Assembly (NCBI GenBank): GCA_024508935.1
Contig: JANINW010000018.1
Location: forward strand, 191,125-255,124
Length of the DNA stretch: 64,000 nt
DNA from: Flavipsychrobacter sp.
GTDB lineage: Bacteria; Bacteroidota; Bacteroidia; Chitinophagales; Chitinophagaceae
Direction: 5' to 3'
Shown: positions 51,295-59,321 of the stretch, one piece after another
How the letters are laid out: the number at the start of each line of letters is the position of its first letter
Position numbering within the stretch: the stretch's first letter is position 1
Made by a program: the position numbers and the translations under genes
Notes under the pieces: generated by a model
What the model was told of the DNA's origin: nothing
The model's database searches: none
Seen by the model: only the letters and a program-made list of their open reading frames with translations

Positions 51295-52881
51295 TTACTG
51301 GTGAATAACCAGTTTGGTAGTATATAGCTTATCCTGGTCAAATAGTTTGATCGTGTACATGCCATAGGCAAGCAGGCTGCCAAGGTTCACGTGTATAATG
51401 TTGTTTTCAGCAATAACAGGCATCATAGAAACAAGCTGCCCAATAGTATTTTCTACTCTTAGCCACAATTCCCTGTTATTACCAAAATTGCCTTTAATAG
51501 AAAACGCACCCTTAGATGGGTTAGGATAGATATTAAGAGCGTAATTGTTTCCAACACCTGCTATACCGGTGTTCAACTGCATGGTTACCGTATTACTTTG
51601 TACGGCATGTTGCGTGCCGCAGGTGCTGCTGTCGAAAATCTGTACAGCTATATTATCGTTATTGACAAAATCGGTACCTGCTATTGCTGTATATGTTGCG
51701 CTTGTAGCTCCGGGTATTATCACCCCGTTTTTCATCCATTGGTATCCCAGTTTTGTACTGGTGTTGAATGTAGTGGCAGAGAAAACTACTGTTTGTCCAT
51801 TCGTTACAACGTTGCCTGGAGTGGCCGTTATAGCAATTGTAGGGGATATGGTCGGGTTTATTACAGATACGCTGGCTATATCGGAATATTCAACCGGGCT
51901 GCTGGATACAATACGTATTTTATAATTGTTGCCTGGGGGAACAGTTGGCGTCATGCACGAAATGGTTCCACTTGTTGTAGATGTCAGCGTGCCTAATACA
52001 GATGGTGTAACAAAACTGCCGGTTGCATCAGATAGCTGAGCGGTAAAAACATTGCCGGCATTGTAAGTATATGAAGTGCTAAAGTAAACCGTAAAAGATT
52101 TATCCTGGCAAATCGCATTGTTAACAGAATCTATTATCAAATAATCCCCGTAATGTGTTATTTCACTATCATCCAGCACACGGTCGTAAATAATAAGATC
52201 ATCCATCAGGCCATTAAACCAATAGGGATAATAAGTAGGAGTACTATTATAATTAGCACCTATCCAAAGCCCTTCAGTTGAGCTGCCCATCGGCCCTGAA
52301 GTAACTACATAGGTTGATACGTTGGTACCATTTACATAAATTCGGATCGTATCTTTTGCATACACTGCAATAACCTTATACCAGTTATTGGTAACTACTT
52401 TCTGAGCACATTGCCATTGGCTTCCGTTGCCGTTATTGGCACCAGCAAATGCACCAAAAACATTTTTTGAAGTGTCTGTAAGATAACAACTCTGGTCGTA
52501 AGGATTATCAAAAAAATACATGCCATAGTTGGAAGGCGTGTACTGCTGTCCTCTCCACATTATAGAATTAACCTGACACAGACCTGTATATAATCCCATA
52601 GGTTTGATAATAGCTGCAATGGTATATTTATTAAGATTAAGATCGGGCTTGTAACCTACCGTTATATAACTGCTTGTTCCGTCAAACACGGCTGCAGTAC
52701 CGGGAACACCACTGATACCCGCTGTATAGGTAATGTTGTTTGGAATACCGTTATGACCTTTGCCCGAAATATCTGATGTATTGCTGTTAAACGGCCAATG
52801 GGCTACAAGGCCTGTCGTAGGTTGTGCATGTATAAGCGTTGTAAACACCATGCACATGGCAAGAAGAAAAAACTTCTTCAT
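51295..52881 (-). CDS. Secreted LamG/concanavalin-like protein with T9SS sorting domain
   Basis: This 528-residue protein has a signal peptide (MKKFFLLAMCMVFTTLIHAQ), a LamG-like jelly-roll domain (about 21-245) with GLVAHWPFNSNTSDISGKGH, TAAVFDGTSSYITVGYKPDL, WIGANYN and the typical end GLMDDLIIYDRVLDDSEITH, an Ig/PKD-type region (about 250-440), and a type A T9SS tail (LNIYPNPSKGAFSIKGNFG to KLVIHQ). It should be exported by T9SS to the cell surface and may bind carbohydrate. It sits between fabG and the ketosynthase gene, but terminators on both sides make it an independent unit, apparently placed inside the flexirubin-like gene set. Confidence 0.92.
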   Translation of the reverse strand: MKKFFLLAMCMVFTTLIHAQPTTGLVAHWPFNSNTSDISGKGHNGIPNNITYTAGISGVPGTAAVFDGTSSYITVGYKPDLNLNKYTIAAIIKPMGLYTGLCQVNSIMWRGQQYTPSNYGMYFFDNPYDQSCYLTDTSKNVFGAFAGANNGNGSQWQCAQKVVTNNWYKVIAVYAKDTIRIYVNGTNVSTYVVTSGPMGSSTEGLWIGANYNSTPTYYPYWFNGLMDDLIIYDRVLDDSEITHYGDYLIIDSVNNAICQDKSFTVYFSTSYTYNAGNVFTAQLSDATGSFVTPSVLGTLTSTTSGTISCMTPTVPPGNNYKIRIVSSSPVEYSDIASVSVINPTISPTIAITATPGNVVTNGQTVVFSATTFNTSTKLGYQWMKNGVIIPGATSATYTAIAGTDFVNNDNIAVQIFDSSTCGTQHAVQSNTVTMQLNTGIAGVGNNYALNIYPNPSKGAFSIKGNFGNNRELWLRVENTIGQLVSMMPVIAENNIIHVNLGSLLAYGMYTIKLFDQDKLYTTKLVIHQ

Positions 52882-52953
52882 AAGAATTTTGATTGGGGTT
52901 AAAATAAGGTTACAAATATTATATGCAATAAAATTACGCCATAAGGCATAATA

Positions 52954-52983
52954 AAAAAAGCCCCTGCATGGTTTGCAAGGGCC
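52954..52983 (-). terminator. Terminator after the fabG-like gene
   Basis: Stem GCCCcTGCA (52960-52968) / TGCAaGGGC (52974-52982) with one mismatch, loop TGGTT, and a minus-strand T run (A run 52953-52959). Confidence 0.7.
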
Positions 52984-53003
52984 TTATATCGTTCCGGCGC
53001 TGG

Positions 53004-53732
53004 TTAAGTGTATAATCCGCCGTTTATTGATATAACCTGGCCGGTTATATACGACGCGTTTTTAGAAGCGAGAAAACCAACCAGGTCGGCCACTTCCTCT
53101 ATTTCACCAAATCGCTTCATCGGTATCATGTTTACCAGTTCTTTTTCGTTGAGGCCTTCGGTCATATCTGTTTTGATAAAACCGGGTGCAATAGCATTCA
53201 CGGTGATGTTCCGCTTGGCTATTTCCTGCGCCAGTGCTTTAGTAGCACCTATCATACCGCCTTTGGCAGCAGAATAGTTAACCTGGCCGGGCATACCTTT
53301 CAATCCACTAAGCGATGCCATATTGATAATGCGGCCATACCTGTTCAGCAGCATGGGGGTAAGCACCAGGCGTGTAACATAGAACATACCTTCCAGGCTG
53401 GTGTCCAATACACTGTTCCATTGATCGTCCGTCATAGACATCATGAGTGTATCCTGGCGCACACCGGCATTATTTACCAGTATTTCTATCACATCTTCTT
53501 TATGGGTTTCTATCCATCCGCCTAATACTTTTTGCACATCGTCTTTGCTGGCCACATCAAAATTCAACACTTCTGCACTTACGCCTTTTTCTCTTGCCAG
53601 TCTTGCTGTTTCTTCGGCTGCTTCTTTATTTCCCTTATAGTTCACCAATACGGAATATCCCATATCTGCCAGCTTTAAGCAGCAGGCACGGCCTATGCCG
53701 CGTGACCCTCCGGTAACCAATGCATATTTCAT
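53004..53732 (-). CDS. 3-oxoacyl-ACP reductase (FabG-type SDR)
   Basis: About 242 residues from ATG 53732 (MKYALVTGGSRGIGRACC). This start lies 4 bp after the ammonia-lyase stop; an upstream extension inside that gene is rejected. It is a classical short-chain dehydrogenase with the NADP-binding TGGSRGIG (7-14), NNAG (87-90), and catalytic S140, Y153 and K157 in YSAAK. The end IEEVADLVGFLASKNASYITGQ matches FabG proteins. It likely reduces beta-ketoacyl-ACP in the pathway fed by the coupled tyrosine ammonia-lyase (aryl-polyene/flexirubin type) rather than in general fatty acid synthesis; that link is inference from context. Confidence 0.9.
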   Translation of the reverse strand: MKYALVTGGSRGIGRACCLKLADMGYSVLVNYKGNKEAAEETARLAREKGVSAEVLNFDVASKDDVQKVLGGWIETHKEDVIEILVNNAGVRQDTLMMSMTDDQWNSVLDTSLEGMFYVTRLVLTPMLLNRYGRIINMASLSGLKGMPGQVNYSAAKGGMIGATKALAQEIAKRNITVNAIAPGFIKTDMTEGLNEKELVNMIPMKRFGEIEEVADLVGFLASKNASYITGQVISINGGLYT

Positions 53733-53736
53733 TTGC

Positions 53737-55290
53737 TTAGATACGCTTTTTAAAATGTGCAACAATATCTGTTTCCGCCATCCAGTTCTTCACTGCCTGC
53801 AGGTTTGATGATGCAGAGAAATCTTCTTTGAAATACGGGAAGAGTTTACGCACACCGTTATACATCCATTTGGTAGCAGGGGCCATTTTGCCGGATATTT
53901 TGCGAATATCTATAGCCTGTACCAGCGCCACAGCTTCTACTGCCAATACTTCGTATGCATTGTCTATCACGCGGTTGCACATCATAGCAGCATTACAACC
54001 CATGCTCACTATATCCTGGTTATCGTTATTGTTAGGTATGCTGTGAATGTACATAGGGTTGCTCAATGTCTGGTTCTCTGCAACAGTAGATGTAGCAGGA
54101 TACTGCATGCCCTGTATCCCGAAGTTCAGCCCAAGCTGGCCTGCATTGGCAAATGCCGGCAGTTTCTGGTTCAGGTGCGGATTCAGCAAGAAATTCAGCT
54201 GGCGTTCAGACAGCATAGAGAGTTTAGTAACAGCAATCTTTAGCTTGTCCATTTCCAGGGCTATATAATCTCCGTGGAAATTACCGCCGTGGAAAACGTT
54301 TTTATTTTTTCGGTCTACAACCGGGTTATCATTTACCGAATTCAGTTCATCTACAATTACCTTTTCGGTGTTCATGACCGTATCAAGTATCGGTCCCAGT
54401 ATCTGTGGCACGCAGCGCAGCGAATAATACTCCTGTACTTTGTCCTCAATAACACTTTCCGTTACCTTCTTTTCATACAGGTACTCATGGCGTTTGCGCA
54501 TCAGCTTACTATCGTCGCCCAATATGCGCATCCACTCGGCTACCAGTCTTTGGCCCGGGTGTTGTTTTACGTTATTTAATTCGGCAGAAAAATGGTCGTC
54601 ATACGCTTCCATCATTTCATTTACCATCAGCGATAGCAGCATGCTCCATACTACCAGCCTGTGCGCCATAATTACGTTCACGCCACCTATGCCGGTCATT
54701 GCAGATGTACCGTTCAGCAAAGCGAGCCCTTCGCGGATATGGATATCCAGCGGTTTCAGCTTTAGCTTTTTGAATACATCCTTTGCAGGTACTACCTTGC
54801 CTTCCAGCCAGAAATTACCTTCGCCGATAAGGCCCAGCGCCAGGTGCGCCAACTGTACAAGGTCGCCGCTGGCGCCTACGCCGCCATGCGCATATACGCA
54901 AGGGTAAGCATCATGGTTTATCAGCTCTGTCATCAGCTGGGTAGTATCCGGGTGTATGCCCGAATAGCCCAGCAGCAGTGTATGCAGACGTGCCAGCATC
55001 ATAGCTCGGCTATGTTGCGGAGACAGCAACTGACCCATACCGGAGCTATGGCTGCGTATCAGGTTGTATTGTAATTGTTTCCTGTCTGCGTCATTGATAC
55101 GGTATTGCGCCATAGGGCCAAAGCCCGTATTGATACCGTATATCAGTTTGTCTTTAGAAAAAGATTGCAGGAATTCATAACTGCGCGAAACGTCTTTTAT
55201 AGACTGTGCAGATATGGTAATGTCTTTATGTTGCAACACGATCTGTTCAAAAACAGATAGATCAAGCGGTTTGCCCCCCAGGGAAATCAT
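53737..55290 (-). CDS. Tyrosine ammonia-lyase (HAL/PAL superfamily, flexirubin type)
   Basis: About 517 residues from ATG 55290 (MISLGGKPLDLS); a TTG two codons earlier is not needed. The MIO prosthetic group forms from A140-S141-G142 in GGVGASGDLVQLAHL. The catalytic Tyr lies in YGINTGFGPMAQYRI. The stretches NLIRSHSSGMG, KVQEYYSLRCVPQILGP, NPMYVHSIPNN-like (NPMYIHSIPNNND here) and GGNFHGDY are, from memory, nearly identical to the characterised tyrosine ammonia-lyase of Flavobacterium johnsoniae, so p-coumarate formation is expected rather than histidine breakdown. No hutU, hutI or hutG is present. It is coupled to fabG (4-bp gap). In flexirubin clusters this enzyme supplies the aromatic starter. 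Confidence 0.88.
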   Translation of the reverse strand: MISLGGKPLDLSVFEQIVLQHKDITISAQSIKDVSRSYEFLQSFSKDKLIYGINTGFGPMAQYRINDADRKQLQYNLIRSHSSGMGQLLSPQHSRAMMLARLHTLLLGYSGIHPDTTQLMTELINHDAYPCVYAHGGVGASGDLVQLAHLALGLIGEGNFWLEGKVVPAKDVFKKLKLKPLDIHIREGLALLNGTSAMTGIGGVNVIMAHRLVVWSMLLSLMVNEMMEAYDDHFSAELNNVKQHPGQRLVAEWMRILGDDSKLMRKRHEYLYEKKVTESVIEDKVQEYYSLRCVPQILGPILDTVMNTEKVIVDELNSVNDNPVVDRKNKNVFHGGNFHGDYIALEMDKLKIAVTKLSMLSERQLNFLLNPHLNQKLPAFANAGQLGLNFGIQGMQYPATSTVAENQTLSNPMYIHSIPNNNDNQDIVSMGCNAAMMCNRVIDNAYEVLAVEAVALVQAIDIRKISGKMAPATKWMYNGVRKLFPYFKEDFSASSNLQAVKNWMAETDIVAHFKKRI

Positions 55291-55382
55291 ATTCAATAAG
55301 GATAATAATGGCTGGCAAAAATATAAAAAGAATAGCTGGCAAAGTACCTGTTGCCGCCATTTACTTAAAAAGGTTATTTATA

Positions 55383-56186
55383 TTATTTTTTACTTATAAG
55401 TCCGGTGAAGGGATTGCGTAGCTTTTCATAGCCTACCATATCAACTTTTACGCTGCCCACTAGTATAGGACTATCTACCCGGACGGGGATGTGATTATTA
55501 TCGTCGCTCACCCATACCATCATCTTTTCTCCGCCTTTAAATATGGTGCCCTGTATCAATAATGGGCTTATTTTAATAGTATTAAAAGTGCCGTATTTGG
55601 TAGTAATACGCTCCTTACCAACGTATCGTATGTATAGGTTATACACCTGGTCGTCCAAAAACATGGTAAAAGGTATCTTATCACCGGGCTTGTACTTGTT
55701 GTAGTCGATATTCCTGGCATAGTAAATGGCTGATAGTACATCTTGTATACAAGTAGGTGTTTTAAATACCCCGTTTGTAGAAACAGCCTGGCCTATACTT
55801 TGATTAAAGGTGACATTATTATATATCTTATAGCCCCCCTCGTTCACATTCCGCACAAACTTTGCGGGCAGCATGGTTTCCGCATCAATATAGGTTTCGT
55901 AGCGGTCGCGGACTTTGTAAAACCATTCGTACGATTTTAATGTAGAGCCATCGCCGGTAACGTGGTATACTTTTCTGCCGTTCATTTCTTCCAGGGTGGT
56001 ATTAAAAGTAGCCAGGCCTGCACCTATCCAGATACTACCCATGTTGTAGAATACCTTGAAATACAATTTTTCGCCTTCCTGGAAACTGATGTTCTTTATG
56101 CCGCAGAAATCGTTTTGCGCCTTAGCATTGAAAAAAGACCCGGCAACTGCCGCTGTGATAAGCACTGACTTAAAAAATCCGTTCAT
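55383..56186 (-). CDS. DUF3108 exported protein
   Basis: This 267-residue protein has a signal peptide (MNGFFKSVLITAAVAGSFFN then AKAQ) and a DUF3108 domain: FQEGEKLYFKVFYNMGSIWI, GAGLATFNTT, VTGDGSTLKSYEWFYKVRD, PAKFVRNVNEGGY and VWVSDDNNHIPVRVDSPILVG. The family forms a beta-rich periplasmic fold of unknown function, frequent in Bacteroidota and thought to relate to the outer envelope. It lies 40 bp downstream of the LPG-synthase-like gene and may be co-transcribed with it; 92 bp separate it from the ammonia-lyase. Confidence 0.85.
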   Translation of the reverse strand: MNGFFKSVLITAAVAGSFFNAKAQNDFCGIKNISFQEGEKLYFKVFYNMGSIWIGAGLATFNTTLEEMNGRKVYHVTGDGSTLKSYEWFYKVRDRYETYIDAETMLPAKFVRNVNEGGYKIYNNVTFNQSIGQAVSTNGVFKTPTCIQDVLSAIYYARNIDYNKYKPGDKIPFTMFLDDQVYNLYIRYVGKERITTKYGTFNTIKISPLLIQGTIFKGGEKMMVWVSDDNNHIPVRVDSPILVGSVKVDMVGYEKLRNPFTGLISKK

Positions 56187-56226
56187 AGTTTGAAGTATCC
56201 GTCTTTACTATTAAAAATAGGGCACA

Positions 56227-57168
56227 TCAGCGTAAAAGCCTCATACGAAATAGCAGGATGCTCCCAATAACAGCCGGTAATGCCAGGTTAATGCACCATA
56301 TGCCGAACGTTGCCCCGAGTATGCCTACTGTATTATTTGAGAAATGATGGAACAGGTATAAGCCTACCTGCCCCCTGGCACCTATCTCCATCAATGCTAC
56401 TGATGGAACTACGGCCATTACCCAAAAAAACAGTGCACTCATGCAAAAGCCGTCTAAAACAGGCATATATACATTCATCCACCTAAGCAAAATCAAATAC
56501 TGTGCCGTGTAAATGGCATATCGTAAAATGGATATTAATAGAATTGTTAATTGTTCATTCACCGTAAAGCGTTTCAGCAGTCTACCATACAGGTTATAAC
56601 GCTTAAGCCATTTTATACGTTCTATCAGTGGCAGCCAGGTATCATACCGCCAGTATACAATTGCCACAACTACAGTTGCCGCCACGCACAATATCAACAC
56701 CGTATAGGGGATATTACCGGGGAAAGCATAGCTGTAATACGCCAGGCCCAATATACCGTAAAGGAAAAGAGTGAGCATTTGGGCTACAGCGCCTAATACG
56801 GAGACACTGGCCAGCCGTAACGTATTCTTTCTTTTCAGGTATACAATTCGGCCGGGGTATTCACCTACCCGGTTGGGGGTGACAATGGAAAATGCTATGC
56901 CGGCAATATAGCTAAGCATAGCTTCTTTAAAACTAAGTGGTTGTGCCGAGCTGGCCAGCAGTTGCCATTTGTAAGCTTCCAGCAGCATATTTACGGGCAT
57001 CAGCAATATACATACCCATAAATAAATAGCGGGGCCTGTATGCACCAGGTCGGCCATACTTACCTTGCTCAGTTGCTGCTGAACCTGCAGGTATATACCC
57101 CAAAGCAGTAAAACAGAAATAGCTCCGCCTATCACATAGTTGAGCCATATTTTGGTACTTTTGTTCAA
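56227..57168 (-). CDS. LPG-synthase-like multispan membrane protein (UPF0104/AglD type)
   Basis: This 313-residue protein has eight or so helices: about 9-27, 45-65, 86-105 (SYIAGIAFSIVTPNRVGEYPG), 122-142, 148-167, 205-225, 238-262 and 285-305. The segment FSIVTPNRVGEYPGRIVYLK, followed by AVVPSVALMEIGARGQ later on, is the core signature of the lysylphosphatidylglycerol synthase TM region / UPF0104 family, usually flippase-like. There is no C-terminal aminoacyl-transferase domain, so it is a bare TM module. The best start is TTG at 57168, since no ATG precedes helix 1; the divergent ruvC starts only 14 bp away. Function unknown. Confidence 0.82.
   Translation of the reverse strand: MNKSTKIWLNYVIGGAISVLLLWGIYLQVQQQLSKVSMADLVHTGPAIYLWVCILLMPVNMLLEAYKWQLLASSAQPLSFKEAMLSYIAGIAFSIVTPNRVGEYPGRIVYLKRKNTLRLASVSVLGAVAQMLTLFLYGILGLAYYSYAFPGNIPYTVLILCVAATVVVAIVYWRYDTWLPLIERIKWLKRYNLYGRLLKRFTVNEQLTILLISILRYAIYTAQYLILLRWMNVYMPVLDGFCMSALFFWVMAVVPSVALMEIGARGQVGLYLFHHFSNNTVGILGATFGIWCINLALPAVIGSILLFRMRLLR
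57156..57163 (+). promoter_or_regulatory. ruvC -7 element (TACTTTTG) inside the divergent gene start
   Basis: A perfect -7 match 19 nt upstream of the ruvC TTG. It lies within the first codons of the LPG-synthase-like gene if that gene begins at TTG 57168, making an unusually compact divergent junction. Confidence 0.5.
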
Positions 57169-57182
57169 ATCGTCTTTTCGCT

Positions 57183-57773
57183 TTGGATACTTCCCCCCAC
57201 ATCATTCTTGGCATCGATCCCGGTACACTGGTTATGGGTTATGGCCTTATAGCTATCAACAAAAATAAGGTTTCGCTGGTGGAAATGGGAGTATTGCAAT
57301 TGGCTAAAAATAAAGACCATGCCGAGCGGCTGGAGCATATCTACAAAAAAATGGAAAGCATTATACATGCCCACCAGCCGGCAGCCATAGCTATTGAGGC
57401 GCCGTTTTTTGGAAAAAACGTACAAAGTATGCTCAAACTGGGTCGCGCCCAGGGTGTGGCTATTGCTGCTGCTATGAAACACGGCCTGAAGGCCACAGAG
57501 TATGCCCCCAGGAAAGTGAAGCAGTCAATAACCGGGCGCGGTAACGCCACCAAAGAACAGGTGTGGCAAATGCTGCAGCATACGCTGAAGTTTGAAGAAG
57601 ACGTAAAGTTTATGGATGCTACCGATGCCGTAGCGGTAGCGTTATGTCATCATTATCAAAGCAAAGTACCTACCGGCGACAAACCTGCTAAGGTGGGCAT
57701 ACCTGCCGGTAAGAAAAAATCTTCCTGGGAGGCGTTTATTTCGGAAAACCCCGGCAGGGTAAAAATCCGCTGA
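57183..57773 (+). CDS. ruvC: Holliday junction resolvase RuvC
   Basis: This 196-residue endonuclease resolves Holliday junctions with RuvAB. The RNase-H-like active site is complete: D12 in LGIDPGT, E72 in AIAIEAPFFG, and D145/D148 in KFMDATDAVAVALCHH. The segments NVQSMLKLGRAQGVA and YAPRKVKQSITGRGNATKEQV are family signatures. No ATG lies in frame before the GIDPGT strand, so a TTG at 57183 is the likely start, consistent with a promoter 19 nt upstream. The C-terminal tail of about 35 residues after the catalytic domain is basic and somewhat longer than in E. coli. It is separated by 213 bp from the next gene, with nothing else recognised in between. Confidence 0.95.
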   Translation: MDTSPHIILGIDPGTLVMGYGLIAINKNKVSLVEMGVLQLAKNKDHAERLEHIYKKMESIIHAHQPAAIAIEAPFFGKNVQSMLKLGRAQGVAIAAAMKHGLKATEYAPRKVKQSITGRGNATKEQVWQMLQHTLKFEEDVKFMDATDAVAVALCHHYQSKVPTGDKPAKVGIPAGKKKSSWEAFISENPGRVKIR

Positions 57774-57986
57774 TACCACCCCGGCAGAAATTTTTGCCCC
57801 CTGCAAATCAAGGAATTACTATCTTGCATCGGCTGAAAGCAATTGCTTTTGTTACAGAGGATATTTAACAGGCAAATTTTCTACCCTGCTCTTACAAGCC
57901 TGGGTTGTTCTCTTCTGCAAAACAATTTTAGAAAGCACACATAATAAACCAATTGTATTACAAGAAAACTTTAATATCTTTCAGGT

Positions 57987-58685
57987 ATGCCCGAATACAA
58001 AGCGAAAATATTACTTGTAGAAGATGATCCTACATTAAGTTATGTGGTGAAAGATAGTTTGTCTAACAATGGATATGATGTAGTTCATTGTCCCGACGGT
58101 GAGAGTGCATGGCAGCAATTTATGAAGCATAATTTCGATATCTGTTTATTGGATGTTATGCTGCCTAAAAAAGATGGTATGGCCCTGGCCAACCAGATAA
58201 GGCAAAAAAACGAGTCTATTCCTATCTTGTTACTTACTTCTAAAACAATGGACGATGATAAAATTGCCGGTTTCCGCAGTGGTGCCGATGATTATATCAC
58301 CAAGCCATTCAATATGCAGGAATTATTGCTGAGGCTGGAAGTGTTCCTAAAACGTACACGTAAAAAAGAAGATGATACCCCGGGTGAATTTAAGATCGGC
58401 GATCTTGATTTTGATTTCAGCAACCTGGTGCTTAAAAACGATAAAGTACAATACCAGCTTACGCAACGCGAAGCGGATCTTATTAAATACCTGTGCCAGA
58501 ATGCGAACAGGGTACTGAAACGCGATGAGATATTACTGAATGTATGGGGTAAAGAAGATTATTTCCTGGGCCGCAGCATGGACGTATTCATTACCAAAGT
58601 GCGTAAGTATATCAAGGGACAAGAAGGAGTGGAACTGCAAACGATACACGGTATCGGGTTTAAATTTGTCTACAATCCATCATAG
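57987..58685 (+). CDS. OmpR/PhoB-type response regulator (RprY-like)
   Basis: This 232-residue regulator has a receiver domain (E12-D13-D14, phosphoacceptor D56 in CLLDVMLP, K106 in YITKPF) and a winged-helix DNA-binding domain (about 130-230) with LTQREADLIKYLCQNANRVL, the NVWGKEDYFLGRSMDVFITK recognition region and TIHGIGFKF. This closely resembles the RprY regulators of Bacteroidota. No histidine kinase is encoded next to it, so it is an orphan whose partner lies elsewhere. It precedes a terminator and a converging thioredoxin-like gene. TATCTTTC, one mismatch from the -7 consensus, lies just before the ATG. Confidence 0.93.
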   Translation: MPEYKAKILLVEDDPTLSYVVKDSLSNNGYDVVHCPDGESAWQQFMKHNFDICLLDVMLPKKDGMALANQIRQKNESIPILLLTSKTMDDDKIAGFRSGADDYITKPFNMQELLLRLEVFLKRTRKKEDDTPGEFKIGDLDFDFSNLVLKNDKVQYQLTQREADLIKYLCQNANRVLKRDEILLNVWGKEDYFLGRSMDVFITKVRKYIKGQEGVELQTIHGIGFKFVYNPS

Positions 58686-58703
58686 GATATACCTTATAAA
58701 AGA

Positions 58704-58738
58704 AAAGGCGGTGAACTATTCACCGCCTTTTTCTTTTA
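58704..58738 (+). terminator. Intrinsic terminator after the OmpR-type regulator
   Basis: Stem AAAGGCGGTGAA / TTCACCGCCTTT (58704-58715 / 58719-58730), 3-nt loop, T-rich tail. The tail reaches the stop codon of the converging gene at 58736. Confidence 0.85.
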
Positions 58739-59242
58739 CCGGAGTGCCTCCCGGATATCTTTGAATTTGCCACCCCCTTCGAATGACTTTACATACTTCT
58801 TGTGCTTGTCGTATGCTACCACGAAGGGCACATAGTATGCTTTGTAAAACCTGGGGAAGAAAATTTCATAGTCTTTACCCACCGTGATGTTTTTATACTT
58901 CTTCAACCCCATCTTTTCATAAAAACCTTTTATTGCAGTTAACGACATAGGGGTAAGCATATATATCTGTACATCCTTCAATTCATCCATATGCTTTATC
59001 AGTGTGTCAGTTACCATCTGGCAATGATCGCAATCGGGACTGAAGAACATCAGCAATGTAGGTTTACCTTCCGGAATTGCATAAGTGTTGAAGACCGTCT
59101 CACTATCCTGCATCAGCAGTTTGAAGGCGGGGAGTGTAGGGTATTTTATATAGGGCAGGGAGTCTGCAGCATTGCCCTGTGCATAGCCGCTTGAAGCAGA
59201 AACAAGCAGGAGAAATGCCAGGAATAACAAAGTGTTTTTCAT
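58736..59242 (-). CDS. Periplasmic thioredoxin-like protein (TlpA/redoxin type)
   Basis: About 168 residues from ATG 59242, where the signal peptide MKNTLLFLAFLLLVSASSGY begins; an upstream extension is rejected. The thioredoxin fold (about 50-168) has the redox motif C-D-H-C in MFFSPDCDHCQMVTDTLI, a pattern seen in Bacteroidota TlpA-like oxidoreductases. The cis-Pro appears in the YYVPFVVAYDKHKKYVKSF strand. It probably reduces or isomerises disulfides in the periplasm, or has a role in cytochrome maturation. It diverges from the helicase-nuclease gene (79 bp between the starts) and is a single-gene unit. Confidence 0.85.
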   Translation of the reverse strand: MKNTLLFLAFLLLVSASSGYAQGNAADSLPYIKYPTLPAFKLLMQDSETVFNTYAIPEGKPTLLMFFSPDCDHCQMVTDTLIKHMDELKDVQIYMLTPMSLTAIKGFYEKMGLKKYKNITVGKDYEIFFPRFYKAYYVPFVVAYDKHKKYVKSFEGGGKFKDIREALR

Positions 59243-59321
59243 AACGAGAAGTGCATATGATAGCTTTGCAAAAGTAGGGTAAGCTTTCCTAACTTCATGT
59301 TTTAGCATTTAATGCGTTGGT

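Noticed and set aside
53733-53765. FabG start inside the ammonia-lyase gene
   Set aside because: The 11 extra residues are not FabG-like; ATG 53732 begins the Rossmann strand directly.
53737-55290. Histidine ammonia-lyase of a hut operon
   Set aside because: No hutU, hutI or hutG is present and the close similarity by memory to the F. johnsoniae tyrosine ammonia-lyase favours tyrosine.
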